Positions 13,090 to 26,261 of a stretch of 64,000 nucleotides of DNA are shown in pieces. Positions within the stretch are counted from its first letter, which is position 1, and every line of letters begins with the position of its first letter. Both the position numbers and the translations under genes were made by a program. The stretch covers positions 889,501-953,500 of the forward strand of contig NC_088174.1 of assembly GCF_028769735.1 (NCBI RefSeq), read 5' to 3'. Under the pieces are notes generated by a model. It was not told where the DNA came from, did no database searches, and saw only the letters and a program-made list of their open reading frames with translations. The stretch is from Zonotrichia leucophrys gambelii. Lineage: Eukaryota > Chordata > Aves > Passeriformes > Passerellidae.

Positions 13090-13262
13090 ACCAGCACATC
13101 CCACATGTGCCCTGAGCCGGACATTCCACACCCATCCTGACCCAGCACATCCCACACCTGCTCTGACCCAGCACATCCCAAACCTTTAACCCAGCACATC
13201 CCACACCTGACCCAGCACATCCCACACCTGCCCCAGCACATCCCACACCTGACCCAGCATGA
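13090..13262. repeat. Short-period minisatellite (cccagcacatcccacacc)
   Basis: About seven imperfect units of 18-27 bp. Confidence 0.85.
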
Positions 13263-14125
13263 GCCCTGGTCCATTGTTTGCCACCAACCTGTGCTTTTTG
13301 GAGAGTGGCCCACACAGGTGAGCAGGGCATGGATGAGCACCTGGCTGGAGCTCATACTGCTGGTGGGGACAGGAGGTGTCACCAGGTGTGACAGATGTGC
13401 CAGGAGATGATGGAAGGAAAGCATCATGAGGGACAGGGAGGTTTCACTGGTGGTTAAAGGGAGTTGAGGTGAGAAATGGCCAAACTCCACAGACAGCCAA
13501 AGGGAAGGAAGGGCTGAGGACATCCTGGGTCTGACAGTGACCCCAGCCTCTTGTTGTGAGCATGGCACAGGTGTCTCAGCTGCTTCTCAGGATGGCCAGG
13601 TGGCTTCACCTGCTGGGACAGGTCAGAATCCTGATCAGATCCTCACCAAACACCTTCCCAATCAATTCCAACACTGAGGCTGCAGAACAGAGCCCTTCCC
13701 TGAGGCCTCCCACAGCTCCATCCACCCAAAAATGAGATATCTGAGCCCAAGCACCCCTTTGTCCCATGGAGAGGGACAGCAGTGCTGCCCAGAGCTGATT
13801 CACTTGCCCTGGACTGAAGTGTGGGACAGATGGAGAAAAGCACCTGCTCAAAGGGTTATTCTTCCAGGAATTGCAACAAAAGCCTGGATTTCCCAGGAAC
13901 TGGGAGATACCCCAGGCTTTTCTGCCCCACAGACCATAGGGCTGCCCCTGAGCAGACCCACAGTTAGAATTTGGCTGAAGCACAATTTCAGTGAATTGCA
14001 CATTCCCTGATCCACATGACTCAGTGGGGTTGGTCCTGTTCTGACAAAATGCTCCGTCCACAGCAGGGTGTGGGGGTGGAAATGCAGGAATCTCCTGATG
14101 GGCCCTCCTCACGTTCTGCAGCCAC

Positions 14126-14220
14126 CCCAGGGCAGAGCACATCCTCACCCCAATCACCCCTCACATCCTCTGCCCAATCATCCCTCACATCCTCACCCCG
14201 ATCTCCCCTCACATCCTTAT
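14126..14220. repeat. 24-bp tandem repeat
   Basis: About four units beginning cacatcctcaccccaatc. Confidence 0.8.
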
Positions 14221-14245
14221 TTACACTTGGTTTTTGCTGCCTCAC

Positions 14246-14885
14246 TGGAGAGATAGTCTTGGTTTGGAAAGCCAGGAGTCTGCTAAGGAAGGCAGGAGCC
14301 TCCCCTGAAATGGAGAATGTAAACCCTCCCCACCCCTCCCAATTGCTATAAATTTTAAATTAAGGGGCTCTCAGGCAAAAAATATGGGAGCAGGAATAAC
14401 AGTTCTTTAATAGGGAAAAAATAAAAGGATAAAATAAACAATGCAGTACACTGGAACAACACTGACAGAGCCAGAACCCAGCCTGACACCCTGTGGCTCA
14501 GGGTGTTGGCAGCAGTGCCATTGGAATTGTGGCTCAGCCCTCCTGCAGTGTCAGGGGTGGTTCTGCTGGAGCAGGATCCTGTAGAGAAGGATGGATTCTT
14601 CCTCTGAAGATCCAGGGGAAGGAGAGGCAGCTGCTGCTCCTCTGGGGAATCCAGTGGAGAAGCCGTGCTGGTGTCTCAAAACCTCTGGATTATATCTGGG
14701 TAGGAATGCTTGGCTCCTCCTTCTGGGCTCACATCTCCCAATGGGATGCTGTAGTTCTTATCAGCCATGCAGTGACATTCAATAGCTGTTATCAGCAATG
14801 TCCCCTCATGAGGGAGGTGTGATTGTGATCACTCAAAGAGAGAGGTAAGGCAAACTGCCCACTCGACAAAAGACAATCTGCCATA
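14246..14885 (-). mobile_element. LTR, ERVL-like by recall
   Basis: Begins near tcttggtttggaaagccagg and contains the tract cctgaaatggagaatgtaaa, which I recall from passerine ERVL LTRs. On the minus strand a TATA-like gatataat precedes attaaag, consistent with minus orientation. The right end is uncertain. No coding remnants. Confidence 0.6.
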
Positions 14886-15478
14886 CAGATGGTAATCGAA
14901 TATATCTTGCCTTGCAATCTGGAACAGGAGCCCAGCAACCTGATTTGGTTAATTTTTAAGTTGTTTTTAAAAATGCACAAAACAAAAGAGTAGGAGCAAA
15001 AAATTTCAATTATTGACCAGAATTCAAATTGGGGTGAGCACCATCCCAGCATCAACTGGCTCCAGGCAAGGAGGAGTTTATGGTTTGGTTGGTGGTGGTT
15101 TCCAGGAATCTCATTGCAGGAACCTCTTGGTTTGTTTTTAATCCAAGAAGACACAAATAGAATGGCAAACATGCTGGGGACTAGGTGATGGAACATTTGG
15201 ATTGTGGGTGTGTGTGAGTGAGAAGGGAGAAAATGGGAATTGCTTGTAGATATTCAGCTCTAGAAACAACCAAAGGGACTTCAAAGGGATGGGGTGGCCT
15301 GATAAAAGAGCAGATTAAAGCTGGGCAAACTGTCAATGGGAATTCCCACTGCTGGGCTGTCCCAGCCAAGAGTAAGGAATGGGATGCCAACACAGCTCAA
15401 CCCTGTGCTCTGGAAGTCATGCAGCCTCTGCCACTTGGGTCAGAAAGAAGTGGAAAAGAAATAATTGAAACCCAAACA
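14886..15478. other. Gene-free stretch
   Basis: Nothing recognised; it may include internal LTR-adjacent sequence. Confidence 0.35.
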
Positions 15479-15640
15479 GAAGCCCACAATGGCTGGTTTG
15501 GAAGGGATATTAAAGCTCATCCCATCCCACCCCAGCCATGGCAGGGACACCTCCCGCTGTCCCAGGCTGCTCCAAGCCCCAATGTCCAACCTGGCCTTGG
15601 GCACTGCCAGGGATCCAGGGGAATGGCACTCAGTGGTTTG
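15479..15640 (+). mobile_element. CR1 fragment
   Basis: Sense CR1 end: tggtttggaagggatattaa, ccatggcagggacacctccc, aacctggccttgggcactgc. Confidence 0.85.
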
Positions 15641-16354
15641 GGGGCACCCAGGAGCTCACGTCAGCTGGTTGGGATTTGACAAGTTCAAACTCCCAGACTG
15701 GTCAGTAAGAAAAGGGATTTACTGGATCAGAGCCTGGGCCTGGGGATAGTGCAGCTTTTCCAGTGAGATCCCTGTCCCTGCTGAGGGAAAACCAGGAAAC
15801 AACATCCTGTTTTATCCTGGTTTTTAACCAACAACCAGTTCTTGGTTAAAACGAGTAATTTATTCCTTGTAGTTTCTGGACAGAAACCTCTGGGGTAACA
15901 AAACCAAAAAGAGCCTGGTTGGGGTTTTTGTAACTCCCCAAGCCCTGACAGGGAAGAGGCAGATTCCCAGGAGGAAAAGGCAGAGCAGTTGGATATTTCA
16001 CCTGGTTTCACATGGTCCTGCTGGTTTTCCCTCTCCTGTGTTGGGATCCCAGCCCCTCCTCAGTGACACTGCAGGAAAATCAGCCTCTCCCAACCCCGAC
16101 ATTTCCCCAGGCAGGATTTGCAGGGAATCCATTTAAAATTATATTAATGAAACAACTTTGACTTAATTAAAGCCAATTATTGACAAACTCATATCCTCAC
16201 TCACTGACCAGTGTCAAATGATTGGATTTCCTCCCTCACCACCTGATCTGAGCACGGATTGCTGATATTTCCCGGATTTCTGGAAATCACTGTGCTGCTC
16301 ATGGCAGGCAGCCAGGCTTGTGGAGAGCCAGAGGCTCTATGGGTCTGGCAGGAT

Positions 16355-16530
16355 GGAATTCCTGTCTGGGAGGGTGGGCAGGCCCTGGCACAGGTGCCCA
16401 CAGCAGCTGGGGCTGCCCCTGGATCCCTGGCAGTGCCCAAGGCCAGGCTGGATGGGGTTTGGAGCAGCCTGGGATGGTGGGAGATGTCCCTGCCCAACCA
16501 TCCTGGAATTCCACGATCTGTGATTCCATC
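16355..16530 (-). mobile_element. CR1 fragment
   Basis: Antisense: gggagggtgggcaggccctg, tggcagtgcccaaggccagg, ggagcagcctgggatggtgg. Confidence 0.87.
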
Positions 16531-16710
16531 AATAAGATCAAAACTTGCTCCTCTTCCTTCTCCAAAGACGTTGTGCTTTGCTCCCTCAGGAGAAACCATG
16601 AGAGCAAACTGTGACACCAGCACTGAGCTGGCAGAATTCCTGGTGGGAAAAGGAGAATGTCCCCAACTCGGTGGCACAGCAGGGCTGTCACTGGAGCAGA
16701 GGAGGAGGAA

Positions 16711-16922
16711 GCTTGGTGTCACAGCCTGGTGTCTCAGCCCAGTGTCTCAGCCTGGTGTCATGGCCTGGTGTCACAGCCCAGTGTCTCAGCCTGGTGTCAT
16801 GGCCTGGTGTCACAGCCCAGTGTCACAGTCCGGTGTCACGGCCTGGTGTCACGGCCTGGTGTCACAGCCTGGTGTCCCAGCCCAGTGTCACAGCTCAGTG
16901 TCAAGGCCCAGTGTCACAGCAG
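16711..16922 (+). repeat. 13-bp minisatellite (cctggtgtcacag)
   Basis: About 16 units alternating cctggtgtcacag and cccagtgtctcag. Confidence 0.93.
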
Positions 16923-18885
16923 CAAGGGCGGGTGTGGCCCCTCCTGTGGGGAGGAATGTCATTATCAAAATCAATATCTCGGGCTCTGAGGAGGGGCAGT
17001 GATCTGAGCAGGGAGCTGAGCTCCCCTCACACTCACTGCTGGGAGTGCTTGGGGCCATCCCTCACTGATCCTTGGCTGCCAGGCCTGGCACTCAGAGCTG
17101 GCCTTGGTGTAACAGCTCCTCTGCTGCTCCCAAACATTCCACCATGGCCAGGGAGGTTAAACTGGGCCTTTCTGTCAGGCTCTGCCTGGGGCTTCTCCCC
17201 ATGAAGGTCTCCAAGACGCCTGATTCAAGGAGTGCTGATAAAATCTGGGCACGAGGATTCCAAACCAAGACCCATCCACTCCCTCTGGGGCTGCAGCTCA
17301 CCCCAGGCAGGAGGGGAACCCCACAAGCAGAATTTTGGACACAAGCCACTGAACAGTCTTCAAGGGAATCAATGGCATTATAGACAGGGAACCTGAACAA
17401 AAGGTCCCAGGGTGCAATCAAAATTAAATATGAGGAATTTGAGTGAGGTCATGGTTGAGTTGAGGAGTTCTGATGCTGTTTAGACCCAGCTCACCTGCCC
17501 TGAAACCAAATATTTCTGTGGTTTTGAGGCACGTGGGTGAAACTCTCTTATATTATTTATTCCATCAGATTTCTCCTGCACATCTCCAAAGAACATCTCC
17601 AGTTTTCCAGGAACGGCTGTGTCACAGCATGGAAGAGCTCCAAACTAAAATCCCAAACCCAGATCCCTCCCCAGGCCAGGGCCTGCTGCTCAAGCCTGGT
17701 TTTGCTATGGAGCAGCCCCAATAAACCTGAGCTCGAAGAAAAGGTCTCTCAATCTGAGTTCAGAAAGAGAAGAGAGAACCTCAAAAAAGCTCTTGACTTT
17801 AAATAATCAATGGAATCAGTCAATAGGGTAAGGAACTCTTCATCCTGAAGCCTGAACCACAGTGCCAGGCTGTGCAGGGTCTGGGATCCAGCTGGGCACC
17901 AGCCCTGAGCTGAGCTGAGCTGGGCACAGAGGTGGGGACAGTGGGACATCCCAAAGCACAGATCTTTAGCTGGCTGTGGCTTAGGTTTGATCCAGCCTCA
18001 AATTTCCTGAAGTCATCAGCATCATTCATCAGGATTTCATTGAGTTAGGAAGTCCTCCGTCTACAGAAGCTGTGGACAAATCCCATCTCAACCAGCATTT
18101 CAGGCTTTATGCTGAGCCCTCTTCAGGAACTGATGACTGAGCTTTTCCTAAAGAATTCATGTGGGATGGGGGGACAATCTGAAGGGAGAAACCAACAAAG
18201 CCCCCAATTTCCATGGAGAAGTGGAGAACAGAGCTGGGAGTAAATTCCAGCCAACTCTTTGAGCAGAGTCTCCCTTCTCCAGAGGAGCTGGTCACTTCCC
18301 CTACAGCTGTGCTCAGAAATCTGCTCTTATCAATAGCTGGATATGCTCAGGGCAGCATTTAAATGCCTCACACCGGTGTCCCTGTCCCCTGTAGCGTGTC
18401 ACCAGGTCACCTCCTGCACATGTTAATGACCCCCAGGGTGAGGGGCTGCTTTCTGCTGCCTCACCCACACTCCTCTTTATTCAGTCCCTGTGCATGCCCC
18501 AGGTTTGCGCCCTTGTCACTTATTTTATTCTGAATCCAAACACTGCCACACAATGCACTTGACCTTTGCCCTGCAGGGAACGCTCCTGGGACGAAGGAAG
18601 AATTCACTCTTTATTCCTTTCTAATCTGAGTTGTTCCTCCACCATCCTGGACAAATCCCTGCTTACACAATGGAAATCCAGGCGTCTGCTCTGCCCAGAC
18701 TGGGGCTCCGCACAGGGCTCCTCCTGCTGCCTTTGCCCACCTCAGCTTCAAGAGCTGCCTCTGCCCCGAGTGACCCCGGTAGCAGGGGGGCAGCAGCTCC
18801 AGGGTGGGTGGCTGGATGGGCTCTGTGCCCCTGCCAGGCTGGGTGGGCACAACAGGAACCCACCAGGGCAGGGAGAATCCAAGAG
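16923..18885. other. Gene-free stretch
   Basis: Unique sequence; no exon, RNA gene or repeat family recognised. Confidence 0.4.
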
Positions 18886-19265
18886 CCATGCAATGGTTTG
18901 GGTTGGAAGGACCTCAGAGCCCACTCAGTGCCACCCCTGCCATGGCAGGAACACCTCCCACTGTCCCAGGGACACCTCCCACTGTCCCAGGCTGCTCCAG
19001 CCCCACTGTCCAGCCTGGCCTTGGGCACTGCCAGGGATCCAGGGGCAGCCACAGCTGCTCAGGGCACCTGTGCCAGGGCCTGCCCACCCTGCCAGGGAAC
19101 AATTCCCAATTCCCAATATCCCATCCATCCCTGCCCTCTGGCTGTGGGAAGCCATTCCCGGGTCCTGTCCCTCCATCCCTTGCACAAAGCCTCTCTACAT
19201 TTTTCTTGAAGCCCTTTAAGCCCCTGGAGGGCCATGATAAGGTCACCCCAAAGATTCTTGTTTGC
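18886..19265 (+). mobile_element. CR1 LINE 3' region
   Basis: Sense copy: caatggtttgggttggaagg, with the segment ggacacctcccactgtccca duplicated in tandem (18949-18988), then ccttgggcactgccagggat and a longer 3' part to about 19265. Confidence 0.88.
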
Positions 19266-21319
19266 AAGAGGTCAAGCACTGAGCTACTTCTGAGGATGTT
19301 TATGGTGAGCTCCTCCCTCTGCTGGGACCCACCTGTCTCCTCACCAGACAGGTGGAAATGTCCCAAACACCACACCTGGGCCATTCCACCTGCACCAAAC
19401 CAGCTGATGGAGAGCCTCACATTCCCCGACTCCTTAACTCCCATCCTCTACATGGGACACCCCATGGGAGGCTCATCCAGAGCCAAAACACTTAACTGCT
19501 GAAAGCCCAGGCCCCTTTTCCCAGAGAACCCGGGAGCAGCCTTCTTCAGCTCCAAGCATTTATTCATCCCCTTTTCTTTTTTTCCTTCCTGTTGTGTTAA
19601 CAGAGCATCTAATGTGACTAAATAGGACAACCTGCTCTCCCATCCCCATGAAAAATAAATTATGTGCTTTCCCTCGGCTCCCTCCCCCCTCCTGCTGGTG
19701 CCTTTCCCACCAGGCCACTCTGGGACCTGGTGTCCCTTGGGCAGAGCTCATGGAGGGGCCAGGAACATCCCCCAGCCGTGGTGGGAGCATCAGCTGGAGC
19801 CAGGGCAGGGGTGGAGGCAGAGTTTGGGGGAGCAGAGGAGGGTGGGGAGGAGGAGGAAGGGGTGTGTGTGCATGTGGGGGTGGAATCTGTGTGCAGAAAG
19901 CAGCCAAGTGGCAGCTTACCCTGTGAAATATTAATCATCCCTGCTTCTGCAATTTCGGCAATGCGTTCAGGCCCACCACTGCTGAATATTTCATTAACAC
20001 CACTCACTTCCCACTGCACTTCTCCCACTTTTCTCCCTCCCATGGACCCCTCTCCCATTGCTGCCCCCAGGCCTTGCCACCAGCAGCAGCCATGGCCAGG
20101 AGCTCCGTGCTCCATCCCCATCCTGGACATGCCAGAGGTGAGCCCAGCCCTGCTCCAGCCACTGTCCCCGTGGTGGGGAGGGAGCAGAGGCCGTTCTGAG
20201 GCAGGAAGATCATCAGCTCCACTGGGAGCAGAATATAAGTGTGCATCAACAAGTCCCCTGCTGAATAATCCATGAGGCAGGGCAGGGCAGAAATGCTGAC
20301 TCTGGGCTGGGAGCTTTTTAAACCACGGAGTCTCTGGTTCCTCATCCCTGGCTTGCTCAGTGGGAGCACTTTGGGAGTGCAGGCAAATGTGCCAGGGTGG
20401 GCTTTGTTGGGGCTGAGCAATCTCCACCTCAGGTTCCCAATTGCAGCTTTTCCTGCCTGCTTCCAGCCAGGATGGAAGGAGCCACGAGGAGAGGGGAGGA
20501 ACAGCCAGGGCTGGAGGAAGACCATGGAGGATCTGCCAGGAGACCAAAGCATGGCATGGTGTTGGTGCTCTGATCCACGCTGGGCTCCTGTTAACACCCA
20601 CAGTGAATCTCCATCTCTCCCATCCCAAATCCTCCTTTCCCATCCCTTCTCTCCTTCTGTTCCACTCTTTCTGTCCCCTCCACTCCCAGCCTTGCTCTTT
20701 CTCCTGTCCATACAAGCTTACACCAAACCAATGTTTGAGGAAGATGAGGAGGCTCAGGCTGACCCATGGATGCTGAACAGCAGATCCAGGGTAAAGGTTT
20801 GTGGGATCCCAGGGGATTGTGAGGAGCTGGAGGAAACAGTGGGATCAGATCAGCCCTGGATGCTCTGGGGTCAGATGCTCTCTCCTCATGGTGCTCCTCC
20901 CTCCCTGAGGGAGATTTCTTGTGCTGATGGGGAGACCTGAGGAGCTGTGGACTCTCTCTGCAAAAGGAGATGGATGTGGTGGGAAAGGATCCTACAGGAA
21001 AGATGGAGAATTTACAGGAGCATGGAGTGACAGGACAGGGGAGAGTGGCTGAAATAGGGCAGGGTTGGGTGGGAGCTCTGGGCTGTGAGTTCTGACACCA
21101 CCTCTGGTTCTCTGCAACCTGCACAGACACACAGGGTCCTCTTCCCACACACAAAGTGAAAAATCCCAGCCAGGCTTCAGTGCTGTTATCTGAGAATGAA
21201 AAATTGGGGTTTTGATCAGTAGCAGAGGGAATGCCTCCAGCCAAGGGCCCGTTTGGGTTTGCTCTGCAAATCTCACTGGAGGACCAAGACGTTCCTTTTG
21301 TGCAACACATGAAATAAAA
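19266..21319. other. Gene-free stretch
   Basis: G-rich purine run at 19800-19865 (gggagcagaggagggtgggg); otherwise nothing recognised. Confidence 0.4.
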
Positions 21320-21560
21320 TGTGTGCTGGAGAAGCCACTTGAAAATATTGAATGAGATAACTTTGTCTGATTAATGTAGTGTGCTTCCTTCCCCCTTTTT
21401 ATTAAAAATTCACAAGGCTTCCCAGCCCTTCTCTCAATTAAGCAACTTGTTTGTCAGGATTATTTGTTACGCATTTTCATAAACATTTGATGAATTATAT
21501 GCAAACATCTCACTAATGTATTAACAAGGCTGAGGTTTTAATTACACAACACTCAAGGAA
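21320..21560. promoter_or_regulatory. AT-rich island, possible conserved non-coding element
   Basis: Repeat-free AT-rich block in a GC-rich desert with TAAT and ATTA sites (ctgattaatgta, caattaagcaac) and an octamer-like atatgcaaac. Enhancer status is a guess from composition and motifs only. Confidence 0.3.
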
Positions 21561-21999
21561 AGTGGGCTTAAGGCTCCTCCAGTGAAGTTAATTGTGTTTT
21601 CTGCTGTCTCTGGGCATTGCAGGGGGAATTTTCCTCTGGGGGAAATCCCATTACAATGGCAACACCCCTGCTCAGGCTCCCAGCTGGAGCCCCATGGAAT
21701 TCAACCACTTCCAGAGCTTCCCTTCCCTCTGATAAAAGTCTGTGGCTTCACCCAGGCTTTGGTAATGAGGAGTTGGGAGTTGATAAAATGGGTTTTCCAT
21801 CAGTCCTTGGTCATTGTTGGTCACATGGAGATGAGGTTTTGAAGGGACTTCTGACAAAACAGGAGAAGTGCTGTGCTTGATCCCCCTCTTGGCGTTTCCA
21901 GCTTAGGAGGGCGTGGAATGTTTCATGGAATGGGTTGGGTTGGGAAAGCCTACCCAAGTCTTTAGAATATTGCACTTCCCAAAAATAAGTTAGAAATCC

Positions 22000-22480
22000 C
22001 TGAAAGTCCACCTTGTTATTAATTAAATATTAGCTGTGGTCAAATATTTGTGATGGAATTATTTGTTCAATACAATTGCTTTCTATTTTGTTCAGAGCTA
22101 TACATATACACTACTTGTGACTTCTGATGATATGTCTTGACATATTCTGATATGACAGAATGGACAACTGTGCTTTTTTTTAACTTTATTTTCAAGTCTC
22201 TGATTTTATTTTCTGTTCTTTTCATTCCCAAATTGGGAGATTTGCAGTGTTTGATACCCTTATTTCATCCAAGCAATAATTTAAGATGTTTCTTCTAAAA
22301 TCAGCTTCTCCTCTAATTAGTCCTGAGATCTTTTCTTTTTTTCCTTTTTCAGAAATATTAAAACATCAAACTCTTTCATTAGGCCAGTGAATGGCACGGC
22401 CTTTGATTAATAAAATAGACTGAATTGCTAATTAGCCATTCATCATTGGGCCATTTACTTTGTGACACAGGAGCTATAAT
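22000..22480. promoter_or_regulatory. AT-rich island, possible conserved non-coding element
   Basis: Long repeat-free block. The segment at 22390-22460 (tttgattaataaaatagac, ttgctaattagccattcatc) is dense in homeodomain-type sites. Confidence 0.3.
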
Positions 22481-22659
22481 GGGTCTTGCAGGACTCGTGA
22501 ATGTCACTTGTCCCTCTCTCAGATTTATCTCAGTGCACAGGTGCTCAGTTCAATGGCAGCTGGAGGAGCAGGAACCAAATGGCTCTTTGGACAAAATTAA
22601 AAAGAAATTTATTGTTTCAAGACTTGAATCCCATGGACAAGGAAGTCACAGAGTTGTGG

Positions 22660-22900
22660 AATCATGGAAGGGTTTGGTTTGGAAGTGATGCTAAAGCTGA
22701 TCCAGTGCCACCCCTGCCAGTACAGGGACACCTCCCACTGTCCTGGGTGCTCCCAGCCCCAATGCCCAGCCTGGCCTTGGGCACTGCCAGGGATCCAGGG
22801 GCAGCCCCAGCTGCTCTGGGCACCCTGTGCCAGGGCCTGCCCACCCTCCCAGACAGGAATTCCATCCCAAATCCCATGTAACCCCCCTTTAATTCCTAAC
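22660..22900 (+). mobile_element. CR1 fragment
   Basis: Sense: gaatcatggaagggtttggt, cagcctggccttgggcactg, gggcctgcccaccctcccag. Confidence 0.87.
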
Positions 22901-24093
22901 TACCACCTTCTCTAAACCTGCCCTCCAACTCCCCTTGAATGAACCCAAAATGCCGTTTCAAAATCCCTGAATTTCCCTGGGAAGGGATGCTGAGTTCTGA
23001 CCATGCTGGTGGTGACAGCACCAGTTCCACCAGCCCAGGGATGGCTCTGGAGGTGCCCACCCCCTTCCATGAGATGGGAGAGGCAGGGCTGGTCCCTCCA
23101 TCTCCCACAGCCCTGCCCAGGGGGGCAGCTCCAGCCTGGAGTGAGCTGTGCCTCCCTCCCCACTGCCCAGCCTGCCTGGGGTGGCCAGTGAATACAAATC
23201 AAGGCAGCACTGTTAATATTCTCATTACATTGAAATCCAACGGCCTTTTTTAATATTCAGAATCAAAGGCACCTCACCACCAGTAGATTCTTTTATAATT
23301 TTTTTTTTAAATGGAGCCCTGCATCTCATTCCACACTTCCTCCTCCTCTAATATATATATAAAAATATTTTCTTTTAAAAATTATTTTAAGCCAGGCTAA
23401 ACCACCAGGGAGGGGCCATGTCTATAAACAGATGCCACTCACAGAGGGGCTGGGAGGCCTTCCCATCATTAGATGATGCTGAACTTTGAACCTGTGATTT
23501 GGAGGCTGCTTTTTCCGGAGAGGAGGAGGAGGAGGAGGAGGCAGCCAGGATGAGGCCGGGGCGGAGGGAGCTTGACGGGGCCTCTCTGGTGAATTGCTGC
23601 TCTGCCCAGCCCAGGAACGCTCAGCACTTCAAATCCTCTCCAGTCACTTTGAAGCTCCTCTCTCTTAATCTCTCTCTCTCTCTTTCTCTCCCTCTCTCCG
23701 CCTTTTTCCCCCCTCACATCGATGAATCATTCATGCCTTTTTTTTTCTTCCCCCCCCACCTCAGAGGTTCCTTTAGGGGAAAAAAAAAAGGGAAAAGAAG
23801 AAAAAAAAAGGAGGAAAAAAAACTTCTCCACACAAAGCCCTGCCTGTGTTTATGTTCTTATTGCTTATTATCACCAATGTAGAACAAATTACTGACATGA
23901 TGCTGCCGAGGCTCCGCGGCCCTCGGAGGGAGGCTCCTGATGGAGCTTCCAGGCTTGTTTTAAATGGAAATGCTCCGTGGGGCTCTGCATTCCATGGAAA
24001 TGTGCCAGGAAGAGTTTGCAGGAGCAGGGAAGGAGCCTGGACAGGCACTGGAGCTGCCAGAGGAACGGCAGGGTCTGCACACGTGGTGGAGCA
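22901..24093. other. Gene-free stretch with low-complexity tracts
   Basis: Includes an AT-rich part (23190-23400), a CT-rich run (23640-23700) and A-rich purine runs (23778-23823). No exon recognised. Confidence 0.4.
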
Positions 24094-24390
24094 GCTGGTG
24101 ATGGTGGGACAATGGGAAGGGGGGAAATGGGGTTTTGATGGGATCACACAACATTTCAGGTTGGAAAAGCCCTGTTCAACTGTTCTCCCAGTGCTGGTGA
24201 TGGTGGGACCATGGGCAGGTGGGAAATGGGGTTTTGATGGGACCTCAGAGCATTTCAAGTTGGAAAAACCCTGTTCAACTGTTCTCCCAATGCTGGTGAT
24301 GGTGGGATGATGGGAAGGCGGGAAATGGGGTTTTGATGGGATCATAGAACATTTCAGGTTGGAAAAGCCCTCCAAGACCATCCAGTCTAA
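24094..24390 (+). repeat. 99-bp direct repeat, three copies, spanning a CR1 5' junction
   Basis: Units begin at 24094, 24193 and 24292 (gctggtgatggtggga), each containing ggttttgatggg and caggttggaaaa(g). The third unit continues into a CR1 copy. Confidence 0.88.
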
Positions 24391-24620
24391 CTGTTCTCCC
24401 AACGTGGCCAAAGCCACCAGTAACCCCTGTCCCCAAGTGCCACATCCAGAGGTCTGGTATTGCCCCAGGGATGGGGAGTCCACACTGCCCAGAGCTGCCC
24501 ATGAACACCTTTCCATGCTTCCCACAGCTCTTTCCATGAAAATCTTTTCCCTAATACCCTAAATCCACTCTAAACCTCCTCTGGCACAACTTGAGGCCAT
24601 TTTCTCTTGTCCTACAGGAA
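24340..24620 (+). mobile_element. CR1 fragment
   Basis: Sense: aacatttcaggttggaaaag, gaccatccagtctaactgtt, ctgtccccaagtgccacatc, taaacctcctctggcacaac. Confidence 0.83.
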
Positions 24621-26261
24621 GGGGTTGACAGTCTCTGGGAAAGCTCGAGTGTCTCCAATGATCCTGAAAATGGGATATTTGGGCTTTTGGAACACATTTC
24701 TGCTCCCAAACCAGCCCAGGAATGGGTCAATCCCACATTTGTGGTTGCACCCACATTCACTCCTGGCTGCTCCTGCTGTCCCTGCTGTGGGCCACCCCAG
24801 GTGCTGCTGTCCCCACCCTCCAAGAAGGAATTCCTTCCCAAGCCTTGTAGGGGTGGCTCCACATGCCCAGCTGTGGGGAAGAGCAGAGCCTGCTGCTGTA
24901 TCCACGTCCAGGTCAGGAATTAGGGGCTGCACTGCGCTTGCAAGGAAATTCCATGGGGGTGCCCAGCTTTTCCCAGCTCCTGGGAGGCCTGGGGAGATTG
25001 ATGTGGGGTTAATGCCACTGGAAGGGGGATGAAATGATGGGGGGTTGTGAAACACTCATTTCCCCCCCGACACCTGGACCTGGCAGCAATTAAGTCCTGA
25101 TGCACTTAAGCATCCAGCAAACTTCAGGAATTCAGGCTCTGGAGCTTCGGAAGGTTCGTAGATATTTGCTTAATGATGTCTCAGAAGGGGAGAAAGAGCT
25201 TTTGCTGTCACCATGTGCCTCCCAGTCACTCGGGGGATCCCAAAGGTGCAATCCCATTTCCAGACTCCAGCCCAGTCTGGGGTTTAAGTGGTTTATCCAT
25301 CCTGACACAGGGAATCCCTGGATGGGCTGGACCTGCGTCCCCACCTCTTGGTCACATTTCTAGACCACATCCTGGGAGATGCCAGGAGCAGCCATGCAGT
25401 TACCCAGGCAGGAATCTTCCTGCAAATCCAAAGGCTGGAACTCTGGATGCGATCCCAGCTTGCCCAGCCCAAGCAGGAACTCCTGCATTCCCTCTTTCTG
25501 CTCACACCACAAAGCAAAATCCTTCTCCCAGTGAGCAGAGCCAGCCCTGAGGTTTTATTAGATGAGATATGACCTATTTAATATGTAAAAAATAAACAGC
25601 TTTGCTATTAATAATAAATATTTAGGGCTCATTCCAGCTGTTCTTGTGGAGCTCTGTGATAGAGTGTTTACCATGGATTTGGGTCCTCAGGAAAATGTTT
25701 TTACAGATGCAATGCTCTGTAAACCCCCTGGGTCTCTATTATTATTAATAATATTGTTAATATCATTGTTATTATTATTGTTGCTGTTGTTATTGTCATT
25801 ATTTTTTCATATCACCTAATTATTTTCCCAATAAATTTAGGGCAATAAGGGTTATCAGGAAGCACATGAAGGGCACCCACTTCCCCTTGCAGGTGTTCTG
25901 GGTGATTTCTCCCCATCCCTGGCTGATTTTAACCCCAAATTCCAAGTACAAGCCCCAAGTTCACCACACAGGGAAGCCGATATGGGATGGATGGGGGTGA
26001 CTTGCCTACCAGCAGGTTCAATTAAACCTGCTTTAATTAGACACTGCCTTCCCACTCCCCAAAGATGCTGGCTGGGAGTTGTCATGGGATGTGAGCATCA
26101 CAAGAAAAGGACCCATATTTGGAGCAGAGATCCAGAATTTCTGCTGCTGGAGCCATAAAAACATGGAAGCATTTTCTCTAAACACTTTTCTTTCACTCTT
26201 CTCTTCATGGCTGGGATCCCCAGTGGGAATGGGAGACCTGCAGGTCCCTCAGGGACATCCA
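24621..26261. other. Gene-free stretch
   Basis: A (TTA)n-like tract lies at 25736-25806; nothing else recognised. Confidence 0.4.

Noticed and set aside
12429..13568. A 379-codon frame on the minus strand
   Set aside because: Contains the 13.1-kb tandem repeat and has no recognisable domain or conserved start context.
16659..17002. A possible secreted repeat protein
   Set aside because: The repeats derive from the 13-bp minisatellite, which cycles through all frames.
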